From Acidobacteriaceae bacterium (GTDB taxonomy: Bacteria > Acidobacteriota > Terriglobia > Terriglobales > Acidobacteriaceae), in assembly GCA_003154055.1 (NCBI GenBank), contig PMCH01000174.1:15677-24110 (forward strand): a stretch of DNA of 8,434 bases, given 5' to 3'. The notes under the pieces were generated by a model that saw only the letters and a program-made list of their open reading frames with translations, did no database searches and was not told where the DNA came from. A program made the position numbers and the translations under genes. Positions within the stretch are counted from its first letter, which is position 1; each line of letters opens with the position of its first letter. Of this stretch, positions 1 to 5,850 are shown in pieces.

Positions 1-576
1 GTTGACACCGCCTTTGTCCACGTCGCGGGACGAGCCGCCGGGCCGTGGTTATTCAGCTTGATCAACTTCACGCTCCTGGTGGCGACGGTCGGCTCCGGGA
101 TGGGCTCGCAGCTGGGTGCGGCCCGCCTGCTCTATGGGATGGGAAGAGGCAACGCCTTGCCGAAATCGTTTTTCGGCGCCATCGAACCGAAGCGGCGTAT
201 TCCCCAGAACAATGTCCTGTTCGTTGGCGTGCTGGCGCTGGCCGGAACTACGGTTCTGACGTTTGAGCGCGCCGCTGAACTGCTGAATTTCGGCGCGCTA
301 CTGGCGTTCATGGGAGTCAATGCCGCGTCGTTCACGCGTTACTTCCTGCGTGAACGGGAGAAAAAGTTGAGCAACCTGCTGGTACCGGTGCTGGGCTTTG
401 CCATCTGCCTGCTCCTGTGGCTGAGTTTGAGTCGCTCCGCCAAGATCGCGGGAGTCATTTGGATGGCCCTGGGCATTCTCTATGGAGCGATCAGAACCCG
501 CGGTTTTCGATCGGATCTGGTCCGCTTCGACGTTCCCGAGGATACCGACGGAGCAGCGGAACCAGTGGCAGGCTAG
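1..576 (+). CDS. APC-family amino acid permease, C-terminal part (5' end outside window)
   Basis: Frame 1 is open from the first base to a TAG at 574-576 and gives 191 residues with no internal start needed, so this is the end of a longer gene. The fragment holds about five hydrophobic segments (roughly residues 18-38, 68-85, 90-112, 122-141 and 146-162), as expected for the last helices of a 12-TM carrier. The stretch GAARLLYGMGRGNALPK matches the ARxxYxMxRxGxLP loop typical of amino acid-polyamine-organocation transporters, followed by a pro-rich NN segment that starts the next helix. By family it would be an inner-membrane importer or exchanger of amino acids or amines; the substrate cannot be told from this part. 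The tail after the last helix is short, acidic and cytoplasmic-looking. Nothing suggests damage. The fold family is fairly sure, the substrate unknown. Confidence 0.85.
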   Translation, partial: VDTAFVHVAGRAAGPWLFSLINFTLLVATVGSGMGSQLGAARLLYGMGRGNALPKSFFGAIEPKRRIPQNNVLFVGVLALAGTTVLTFERAAELLNFGALLAFMGVNAASFTRYFLREREKKLSNLLVPVLGFAICLLLWLSLSRSAKIAGVIWMALGILYGAIRTRGFRSDLVRFDVPEDTDGAAEPVAG

Positions 577-577
577 C

Positions 578-593
578 ACCGCGCGTTCGCGGT
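578..593 (+). terminator. Stem-loop directly after the permease stop codon (weak terminator candidate)
   Basis: ACCGCG (578-583) and CGCGGT (588-593) form a perfect 6-bp stem with loop CGTT, beginning one base after the permease stop. There is no T-run after it, so it is not a classical intrinsic terminator; it could slow RNA decay or act as a weak stop between the permease and the small gene at 648. Confidence 0.3.
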
Positions 594-635
594 CTGCTCG
601 TACAGTGTCAAAAAGTGTCGAGAATCGTAAATTTT

Positions 636-642
636 GAGGAGG
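636..642 (+). promoter_or_regulatory. Shine-Dalgarno site of the small NIPSNAP-like gene
   Basis: GAGGAGG lies 5 nt before the GTG at 648. This strong site decides the start: the frame is open further upstream (from 417), but that part overlaps the permease and has no comparable site. Confidence 0.75.
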
Positions 643-647
643 ATATC

Positions 648-956
648 GTGGCCGTCATTATGCGTCTGGTCCAGCAGTTTGAACATTCGAAGAAGAAAGA
701 ATTCGTTGAACTGGAAAAGCAATTTGCCGCACTGGAACATCGCGGGATCCTGCCCCGGGGGGAACGCCTGGCCCCGATCGCCAGCCGCGACCCCGGCAAC
801 ACCCTGGTCTGGCAAGCCCGGTTCGAGAACCTTGCCGCTGCCGAGGCTGCGCTGAAGCTCTTCGACACCAACCCTGAGCACACGGAACTGGCGATCAAGC
901 AGGGTCCGCTTTTTACAGACTCGTGGGTTGAGTTTTACGAGCTGATGGAGTGGTGA
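648..956 (+). CDS. Small NIPSNAP/Dabb-like (dimeric alpha-beta barrel) protein
   Basis: This 102-residue soluble protein starts at GTG 648, chosen because of the GAGGAGG site 5 nt upstream. It has no signal peptide or membrane segment. The order fits a one-domain ferredoxin-like alpha/beta fold: an N-terminal strand (VIMRLVQQFE), a charged helix (KKKEFVELEKQFAALEHRG), a strand around NTLVWQARFEN, a helix of AAAEAALKLF type, then a final strand (SWVEFYELMEW). The pattern of an alanine-rich helix after a W-x-x-x-F strand, and a C-terminal strand with conserved aromatics, resembles NIPSNAP and stress-responsive dimeric barrel proteins, which commonly act as dimers; some are mono-oxygenases, most have no known reaction. 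No catalytic residue can be named here. It follows the permease by 71 bp in the same direction and may be cotranscribed with it. Family assignment is by pattern only; 'hypothetical protein' would be the cautious name. Confidence 0.8.
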   Translation: MAVIMRLVQQFEHSKKKEFVELEKQFAALEHRGILPRGERLAPIASRDPGNTLVWQARFENLAAAEAALKLFDTNPEHTELAIKQGPLFTDSWVEFYELMEW

Positions 957-996
957 TCGCAGTTCGATTGCCCGGTGTGGCCACCGGCGGCGATCA
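954..996. terminator. Inverted repeat between convergent genes (candidate bidirectional terminator)
   Basis: TGATCGC (954-960) and GCGATCA (990-996) are perfect inverted arms. Inside them CCGGTG (972-977) and CACCGG (982-987) form a second 6-bp stem with loop TGGC. Each outer arm contains the TGA stop codon of one of the two convergent genes. No T-run is present on either strand, so termination activity is an inference from position. Confidence 0.4.
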
Positions 997-2103
997 ACGC
1001 TTTCCCAAGTACAGCCCGGCGACGCTTTCCGCCATGGCTGGGGCGTCCAGGTCGGCACGATTGGCGAACACGATCACCGTGAGGCGGTCGTCAGGAAAGC
1101 GCTGAATGGCCGTGCGGAAGCCGACCGTCTCGCCGTAGTGGGAATAGCGCGTGTGTCCTCGGTAAGGGTCGAGGAACCAGCCAAATCCGTAGCGCGGCGC
1201 AATCGTGCCATCGGGCTTCTGCAAAGGAGCCCCGTGCACGGTGGGTGCTGTCAGCGCCGGCTCCATCTCGGTTGTAGTCAGCAGCGTGTGGCTGGTCAGC
1301 GCACGGTCCCACTTCTCCAGATCGTCGAGCGAGGTGTAGACACCTCCATCACCCAGAGTCGCCGAGGTGGAACTCTGGTCGGTTTCGCGCCAGGCGTTGT
1401 CGATTCGCGTGTGGCCATACGCTCGCCCGGCGACTTCGTTCCTGCCGTTCTCGTAGGCAATGGTGTGATTCATCGCGAGAGGCTTAAAGACCCGCTCGCC
1501 AAGGAAGTCGCCGAAACTCATGCCAGCAACCTTCTCCACGACCATCGCCAGTACGACGTAGCCGGAGTTGCTGTACTCCCAGCGCGTGCCTGGCGGAAAT
1601 TTCGTATAAGTCTGCTGCTTTAACAACGCCAGCACACCCGCGTCCTTGATCTGCGGGATTTTATCTGGAGGGACGCCGGCATATTGCTTGTCCATGATGT
1701 CTTCGTAGTCGATGAGACCAGAAGTGTGGTTCAGCAGGTGGCGCACGGTGATGGCTTTGCCGTAGGCAGGAAAGTCGGGGAAGATGCCGGTGAGCGTGTC
1801 GTCATAGTGCAGTTTTCCGTCATGAACCAGCAACATGATGACCGTAGCCGTGAATTGCTTAGTGAGAGACGCGAGGCGAAAGTTGGTTTGCGCGCCGATT
1901 GGGTGCAGCGTTCGCAGATCAGTAATCCCATATCCTTCTTGGAAGACTGGCTTCCCGTCTTTGATCACCAGCACCGCGCAGCCCGGGTCTCGGGGGCTGG
2001 CGAATTTCGCGAAAAGGGCGCCAATTTCCGCGGGCGAAACCTGGGCAGAAACAACGATGGAAGCAAAGATCAGGGTCATGAGGATCGCGAATGAGTTGCG
2101 CAT
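994..2103 (-). CDS. Secreted serine hydrolase, beta-lactamase (class C / PBP-like) family
   Basis: The protein has 369 residues. It begins with a signal peptide (MRNSFAILMTLIFASIVVSA, cleavage probably just before Q21), so it acts in the periplasm or outside. The active-site motifs of the serine beta-lactamase-like fold are present in order: S79-L-T-K82 (nucleophile Ser and general-base Lys), a LLNHTSGL segment at 123-130 that is very typical of this family, Y177-S-N179, and H322-Y-G324 in place of the KTG of true beta-lactamases. HxG at that place is usual for esterases and D-aminopeptidase or carboxypeptidase-like members, so antibiotic hydrolysis should not be assumed. Length is normal for a one-domain member. 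I place the start at 2103 because the upstream in-frame extension to 2160 would precede the signal peptide and is made of a palindromic repeat; no good ribosome binding site is seen. It lies 69 bp after the rhodanese gene and may be read from it. Substrate unknown. Confidence 0.9.
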   Translation of the reverse strand: MRNSFAILMTLIFASIVVSAQVSPAEIGALFAKFASPRDPGCAVLVIKDGKPVFQEGYGITDLRTLHPIGAQTNFRLASLTKQFTATVIMLLVHDGKLHYDDTLTGIFPDFPAYGKAITVRHLLNHTSGLIDYEDIMDKQYAGVPPDKIPQIKDAGVLALLKQQTYTKFPPGTRWEYSNSGYVVLAMVVEKVAGMSFGDFLGERVFKPLAMNHTIAYENGRNEVAGRAYGHTRIDNAWRETDQSSTSATLGDGGVYTSLDDLEKWDRALTSHTLLTTTEMEPALTAPTVHGAPLQKPDGTIAPRYGFGWFLDPYRGHTRYSHYGETVGFRTAIQRFPDDRLTVIVFANRADLDAPAMAESVAGLYLGKR

Positions 2104-2134
2104 AGGGTAGTTTTCAATCTTCTCGAAACGGCAA

Positions 2135-2154
2135 CGCGGACAGGAGTGTCCGCG
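2135..2154. repeat. Short palindrome, REP-like (GGACA-GGAG-TGTCC core)
   Basis: CGCGGACA (2135-2142) and TGTCCGCG (2147-2154) form a perfect 8-bp stem around GGAG, in the 69-bp gap between two codirectional minus-strand genes. On the minus strand it would read as WRGHSCPR-type peptide in an upstream extension of the hydrolase. I recall this core as a common dispersed element in acidobacterial genomes, but that is from memory. No T-run follows, so it is not a plain intrinsic terminator. Confidence 0.6.
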
Positions 2155-2172
2155 CCACACGTCACCGGCACG

Positions 2173-3564
2173 TCACGCTTTCACGGGTTGCTCCGAAACT
2201 TCGGGTAGTCCGGCGGCGTGCCATGCGTCGTAGCCGCCGGTTACGTTGAACAGGTTGTGATGTCCGGCGCGTTCGAGCAGGCTGCAGGCGATCATGCTGC
2301 GGTATCCGCTCTTGCAGTGGATGGCCAGCGGTTGGGCATCTTCGACGGCCGGCAACTGGTGCGGGAATACATCCAGCGCGTGCCATTTTGCCTGCGGAAT
2401 GTGGCCGGCCTGCCATTCGCCTTCGCGCCGCACATCGAGTATTTGCACTCCCCGGTCACGGAGCTTTTCTCCCAACTCGACGGCGGAGATCTGGGCCGTC
2501 ACTGCAATCGGCAGACCCGCCTTCTGCCACGCGGATACGCCGCCCGCCAGATATCCGCGCACTCCTTCGATGCCGACGCGGGCCAGGCGCGTGCGGGCTT
2601 CTTCGACGTGCGCTTCGGTATCAGCAATCAGGATCGGGTCGGAATCAATGCCAAGAATATTTCCTGCCCACGACGCAAACTGCCCGGAGAGCGCGATGTT
2701 GATGGAACCGGGGACATGTCCGGCGGCGAATTCTTCGGCAGGACGCACGTCGAGTACGTTCGCATTCCGCGCGAGACAAGACTCTACTTCCACCGGAGTC
2801 AGCGCCGGAAGCGATGGCAGATCGGTCAAGGCCGGGGCGCCGGAGCGATTGATCTCGGCATCCTGCAGAAAGTAGTCCGGCCGCGTTGGCAGGTTGGTAG
2901 TCACCTGCTGGATGAACTCTTCCCTGCCCTTGATCTGGAGAGTGCAGTTGGTCAGTCGTTCAGTCCCGATGGTGGAGGAGCGCTCGGCGCGCATGTTGCG
3001 GCCGCAGAGTGAACCGGCGCCATGCGCGGGATAAACCAGCACGGAGTCGGGGAACACCAGCAACTTCTGGTGCAGGCTGTCATAGAGCATTCCGGCGAGT
3101 TGCTGCGCGGTGTAGGTGCGCGAAAGATCGGGACGGCCGACGTCCCCGATGAATAGTGTGTCACCCGTTAGAATCGCCCACGGGTCGCGAGATTTTTCCT
3201 CGTCGGTGAGCACGATGCAAAGGCTCTCGGGTGTGTGGCCGGGAGTTTCGAGGATGCGAATGCTCACCGATCCAAGCTTCAACTGAAAGCCGTCAGTCAG
3301 CGCCACGTGCGGGAATTTGGCTTCCGCGCGCGCTCCGATATAGATCTTTGCGCCCGTCCGCGCGGCCAGTTCCTTGTGCCCGGAGACGAAATCGGCGTGC
3401 AGATGAGTTTCGAAGATGTGCCGGATCTTGAGGTTCTGTTCTGCGGCAGCTTCAAGGTAGATGTCAACGTCGCGCTGAGGATCGACCACCGCAGCCTCGC
3501 CGTTCGATCCGATCATGTAGGAAGCGTGGGCCAGACAGTTCAGATAGAACTGTTCAAAGTACAT
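2173..3564 (-). CDS. Persulfide dioxygenase-like MBL-fold protein fused to two rhodanese domains (ETHE1/CstB-like)
   Basis: The protein has 463 residues and is cytoplasmic, with no signal peptide. Residues 1-240 are a glyoxalase-II/ETHE1-type metallo-beta-lactamase domain: H54-L-H56-A-D58-F in place of the full HxHxDH, H110 in TPGHTPES, and D135 in TGDTLFIGDVGRPD. In ETHE1 enzymes one iron is held by the residues matching H54, H110 and D135, all present. This domain oxidises glutathione (or other low-molecular-weight) persulfide to sulfite. Residues about 256-354 are a rhodanese domain whose active loop has Asp315 where the catalytic Cys should be, so it is probably structural. Residues about 358-453 are a second rhodanese domain with an intact loop, C417-KSGYR, able to carry a persulfide. 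Such MBL-rhodanese-rhodanese fusions are known in bacterial sulfide or persulfide detoxification. No other sulfur gene is visible nearby. A GGGGA about 7 nt before ATG 3564 may serve as ribosome binding site. Confidence 0.92.
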   Translation of the reverse strand: MYFEQFYLNCLAHASYMIGSNGEAAVVDPQRDVDIYLEAAAEQNLKIRHIFETHLHADFVSGHKELAARTGAKIYIGARAEAKFPHVALTDGFQLKLGSVSIRILETPGHTPESLCIVLTDEEKSRDPWAILTGDTLFIGDVGRPDLSRTYTAQQLAGMLYDSLHQKLLVFPDSVLVYPAHGAGSLCGRNMRAERSSTIGTERLTNCTLQIKGREEFIQQVTTNLPTRPDYFLQDAEINRSGAPALTDLPSLPALTPVEVESCLARNANVLDVRPAEEFAAGHVPGSINIALSGQFASWAGNILGIDSDPILIADTEAHVEEARTRLARVGIEGVRGYLAGGVSAWQKAGLPIAVTAQISAVELGEKLRDRGVQILDVRREGEWQAGHIPQAKWHALDVFPHQLPAVEDAQPLAIHCKSGYRSMIACSLLERAGHHNLFNVTGGYDAWHAAGLPEVSEQPVKA

Positions 3565-3631
3565 GTCGCATCCCCGTGTCGAGTTCGGTACTTCAAATCT
3601 TGATCAGGGTATCACCGACCGAGGAGAAAAA

Positions 3632-3668
3632 CTTTAACCACGGGGGGCACAGAGGCGCACGGGGGAAG
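3632..3668 (+). repeat. 37-bp interspersed repeat, copy 1
   Basis: This copy starts CTTTAACCACGG and contains CACAGAGG and CACGGGGG. It aligns without gaps to copy 3 (8346-8382, other strand), with about 8 differences in 37, and faces copy 2 as an inverted repeat. It is noncoding here, between the SYLF and rhodanese genes. Confidence 0.65.
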
Positions 3669-3698
3669 GCAGATACCTGAGTTTCGCGATGGGCGTGG

Positions 3699-3735
3699 TT
3701 TCCCTTGTGTTCGTCTGTGATCCCTCTGGTTAAAG
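3699..3735 (-). repeat. 37-bp interspersed repeat, copy 2 (inverted, diverged)
   Basis: On the minus strand it starts CTTTAACCAGAGGGATCACA, sharing CTTTAACCA, CACAGA, CAC and GGGAA with copy 1 at the same places. With copy 1 and a 30-bp spacer it makes an imperfect inverted repeat of 104 bp that fills much of the 235-bp gap between the SYLF stop (3800) and the rhodanese start (3564). Confidence 0.55.
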
Positions 3736-3799
3736 AACTGCACTCATTGGCCCATCCTCTTCGCCCCGCCCGCCCAGAGCGAGGAAAGGCCTACGCTAT

Positions 3800-4510
3800 C
3801 TACTGCAGCGACTTGGGCTCCGAAAGGTTCTTCGGCGAATGCCTGCCCAGCACGCCCAGCAGTTCTCCGGCTGACGCTGGTGCGCCAACCTTGCCTCGGC
3901 GAACGATGTCGCGGGCACTCAATTTCCGCCCGTAGAGTTTTTCGTTGGCCGAACCGTCGGAGCGCAGGGTGGATCCTTCCAGTGACACGCCGGCAAAGAG
4001 CCCGCGCGACCGGGAGTAGGAAAGGATTTCGGCCCGCATGGCGATATCGGTAGCGCCGGTGGCGGTGCGTCCTTTCGGGCCAGCGGCGGCCGCAGCATCG
4101 GCGCCAAGTTTCACTTTGCTACCCATCAGGCTCTCGGCTCCGCGCGGGTTCATCACCAGCAGAACAAAGTCGGTCGCCTGGCCGCCGAGTTGGAAGCCGA
4201 TGTTGCCGCCTTCCAGGGCATACATCGCCGGCGCGCTCCAGCGTCCGGTGAAGTGTTGGCCTGTCCGGCAAGTCATCACCCCGCGACCATAGCTGCCACC
4301 GATACCGATGGCCAATTTCTTGACCGAAGGCAAAACGATGACACACTCGGCGCGATCGAAAAGATCTTTGGGGATGTTGTCCGGGATATTCACAATCTCC
4401 TTCAGAACCACTCCGGCCTCTTTGACCCGGTCCGATTCCCTTTCGTTCCCAGCCGCGGCCAGGGGAATGGCGCTCGACAACACGAGAAGCATAGCCAGCA
4501 GTTTTTGCAT
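3800..4510 (-). CDS. Secreted SYLF-domain (YSC84-like) lipid-binding protein
   Basis: The protein has 236 residues. The start at 4510 is set by a GGAGG 4 nt upstream (4515-4519) and by the signal peptide that begins there (MQKLLAMLLVLSSAIPLAAA, cleavage around residue 20-21), so it is exported. The rest is one SYLF/Ysc84 domain: the opening DNIPKDLFDRAECVIVLPSV, then a glycine-rich SYGRGVMTCR, a W-S-A-P segment, EGGNIGFQLGGQATDFVLLV, the alanine-rich GADAAAAAGPKGR, and the close of the domain at SYSRSRGLFAGVSLEGS, all in family order. SYLF domains bind phosphoinositides in eukaryotes; the bacterial secreted forms are thought to be envelope lipid-binding proteins without a known reaction. Length is normal. 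It is divergent from the VWFA gene and has its own likely promoter at 4547-4576. The domain call is firm, the role uncertain. Confidence 0.92.
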   Translation of the reverse strand: MQKLLAMLLVLSSAIPLAAAGNERESDRVKEAGVVLKEIVNIPDNIPKDLFDRAECVIVLPSVKKLAIGIGGSYGRGVMTCRTGQHFTGRWSAPAMYALEGGNIGFQLGGQATDFVLLVMNPRGAESLMGSKVKLGADAAAAAGPKGRTATGATDIAMRAEILSYSRSRGLFAGVSLEGSTLRSDGSANEKLYGRKLSARDIVRRGKVGAPASAGELLGVLGRHSPKNLSEPKSLQ

Positions 4511-4514
4511 GAAA

Positions 4515-4519
4515 CCTCC
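4515..4519 (-). promoter_or_regulatory. Shine-Dalgarno site of the SYLF gene
   Basis: On the minus strand this reads GGAGG, 4 nt before ATG 4510. It fixes the start at 4510 rather than the longer in-frame extension to 4627. Confidence 0.7.
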
Positions 4520-4546
4520 AGAAGCAGGAAAAAAGTATCCTGAAAA

Positions 4547-4576
4547 CTTATAGACGAGCGACGGAAAACTCGTAAA
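4547..4576 (-). promoter_or_regulatory. Sigma-70-like promoter of the SYLF gene
   Basis: On the minus strand TTTACG (4571-4576, 4 of 6 to TTGACA) and TATAAG (4547-4552, 5 of 6 to TATAAT) are 18 nt apart. Transcription would start near 4540, leaving a leader of about 30 nt that keeps the ribosome site. Confidence 0.45.
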
Positions 4577-4752
4577 GTGCACGTTGGGTTCCAAGGATCG
4601 CACCGGCCATCGAAACGAAGGAATCAATCTGCACGGAGAACCGGGTCATAAGCCGTTGATGAGCCTGTCCTTAAGGGCAGCACCGGCTGCGTACTCCTTT
4701 TGTAACTTGGAGTTGGAGGCGGAAGCAGCCTAGAGTCTGAAGACGCACTTTG

Positions 4753-4801
4753 AGGGGTCTTCGGCCCCTGGCGTGCATCGAATTGGAAGGGGCCCCAGGG
4801 G
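4753..4801 (+). promoter_or_regulatory. Mutually exclusive hairpins in the VWFA gene leader
   Basis: CCCCT at 4765-4769 can pair with AGGGG at 4753-4757 (small TTCG-containing loop), or CCCCTGG at 4765-4771 can pair with CCAGGGG at 4795-4801. GGCCCC at 4763-4768 can also pair with GGGGCC at 4789-4794. These exclude one another. They lie 36-84 nt before the start codon. Any switching role is inference. Confidence 0.3.
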
Positions 4802-4836
4802 TGCGCGGCCGGGGTCAGCAGGCGAAAGACTAAAGA

Positions 4837-5838
4837 ATGACGAAGCACGGCAATTTCGGGGTGGCACTCCTTGCTGTGATAGCGCTTGGGCTGCCGGCTT
4901 TTGGCCAGAGCACACCGTATATGAGTGCGGGCCTGGCGGGCGCTGCCAGCACTTCCTACGCGGCGATTACCGCTGCGAGTCCCGACGAAACCGGGGACCC
5001 GATCCTGACCATCAAGACGCGCGTGAATGAAGTGAACGTGCTTTTCATCGCGACCGACCGGCGCGGCAAGTTCGTTCGCAATCTGAACCAGAACGATTTC
5101 TCCATACTGGACGACCACAAGCCCGTGCAGTCCATCGTGAATTTCCGGCGCGAGACCGATCTGCCGATTGAGATGGGGCTGCTGGTGGATACCAGCGCTT
5201 CGATCCGCGGCCGCTTCGATTTTGAAAAGCAGGCAGCGGTTGGCTTTTTGCAGCATGTAGTTCGCCCCGGCTACGACAAGGCATTCATTCTGGGCTTCAG
5301 CCGGAGCAGTCACGTCACCCAGGATTTCACCGACAAGGTGCAGTTGCTCTCAGCGGGCGTGCGCCAACTCACCGACGGTGGCGGAACCGCGCTCTATGAC
5401 GCCGTCTACAACGCCTGTAAAGAGAAACTGCTGCGCGAGCATTCGGACCACCCGGTGCGGAAGGCAATTATCATCCTGAGCGACGGCGAGGACAATCAGA
5501 GCGAGGTCACGCGCGCGCAGGCGATCGAAATGGCGCAGCGCGCCGAGGTTCTAATCTATGCGATCTCCACGGATGACAGCGGCCTGATCCTGCGCGGTGA
5601 CAAAGCGCTCGAGGATCTGGCATCCGCCACCGGCGGGCGCGCATTCTTTCCCTTCAAGATGAAGGACATCACCCACTCCTTCGCCGCCATTGAAGACGAA
5701 CTGCGCAGCCAGTACGTGGTTTCCTACAAGCCCTCGAATTTCGATACTGACGGGCGCTTCCGCTCGATCGAAATCACCGCGCTGAAAAAGGACCTTCAGG
5801 TCCGCGCCCGGCGCGGGTACTACGCGCCCCGCCAGTAG
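4837..5838 (+). CDS. Secreted VWFA-related domain protein (acidobacterial type)
   Basis: The protein has 333 residues. It begins with a signal peptide (hydrophobic core VALLAVIALGLPAFG, cleavage probably before Q24), so it is exported. Residues about 55-105 form the small beta domain that commonly precedes the VWA domain in this family (NVLFIATDRRGKFVRNL.. then a DFSILDD motif). The von Willebrand A domain follows, with a complete metal-ion-dependent adhesion site: D118-T-S120-A-S122, T184 in GGGTALYD, and D216 in LSDGEDN. It should therefore bind a divalent cation and a protein ligand. The C-terminus SQYVVSYKPSN ... RARRGYYAPRQ is the usual ending of the VWFA-related family of Acidobacteriota. 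Its role in the cell is not established; adhesion or envelope assembly is inferred. The ribosome site is weak, but 4837 is the start that gives the signal peptide. It is divergent from SYLF and converges on the PQQ-like gene 12 bp away. Confidence 0.92.
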   Translation: MTKHGNFGVALLAVIALGLPAFGQSTPYMSAGLAGAASTSYAAITAASPDETGDPILTIKTRVNEVNVLFIATDRRGKFVRNLNQNDFSILDDHKPVQSIVNFRRETDLPIEMGLLVDTSASIRGRFDFEKQAAVGFLQHVVRPGYDKAFILGFSRSSHVTQDFTDKVQLLSAGVRQLTDGGGTALYDAVYNACKEKLLREHSDHPVRKAIIILSDGEDNQSEVTRAQAIEMAQRAEVLIYAISTDDSGLILRGDKALEDLASATGGRAFFPFKMKDITHSFAAIEDELRSQYVVSYKPSNFDTDGRFRSIEITALKKDLQVRARRGYYAPRQ

Positions 5839-5850
5839 TCCTGCATTACC

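Larger units (their letters stand above)
4511..4836. other. 326-bp intergenic region between the divergent SYLF and VWFA genes
   Basis: No gene is supported here. The left side carries the SYLF ribosome site (4515-4519) and a sigma-70-like promoter for it. The right side carries GC-rich competing hairpins (4753-4801) ahead of the VWFA start. I see no convincing promoter for the VWFA gene; a TGTAAC at 4701-4706 is the only weak -10-like match noted. Confidence 0.6.

Noticed and set aside
605..633. GTGTCA-N17-TAAATT as a promoter of the small gene
   Set aside because: Each box matches at 4 of 6, but transcription would begin near 640, inside the ribosome binding site.
417..647. Upstream extension of the small gene over the permease end
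   Set aside because: It overlaps the permease coding frame, and GTG 648 has the strong ribosome site.
2104..2160. N-terminal extension of the serine hydrolase (WRGHSCPR segment)
   Set aside because: It would put 19 residues encoded by a palindromic repeat before a normal signal peptide; the Met at 2103 gives the standard start.
2218..3012. A 264-codon open frame on the + strand opposite the rhodanese fusion
   Set aside because: The minus-strand protein has intact motifs throughout, and the antisense translation shows no fold pattern or ribosome site.
4624..5313. A 229-codon open frame on the - strand across the SYLF-VWFA gap and the VWFA 5' half
   Set aside because: It is antisense to the signal peptide and MIDAS-containing part of a recognised gene; its composition looks like shadow coding.
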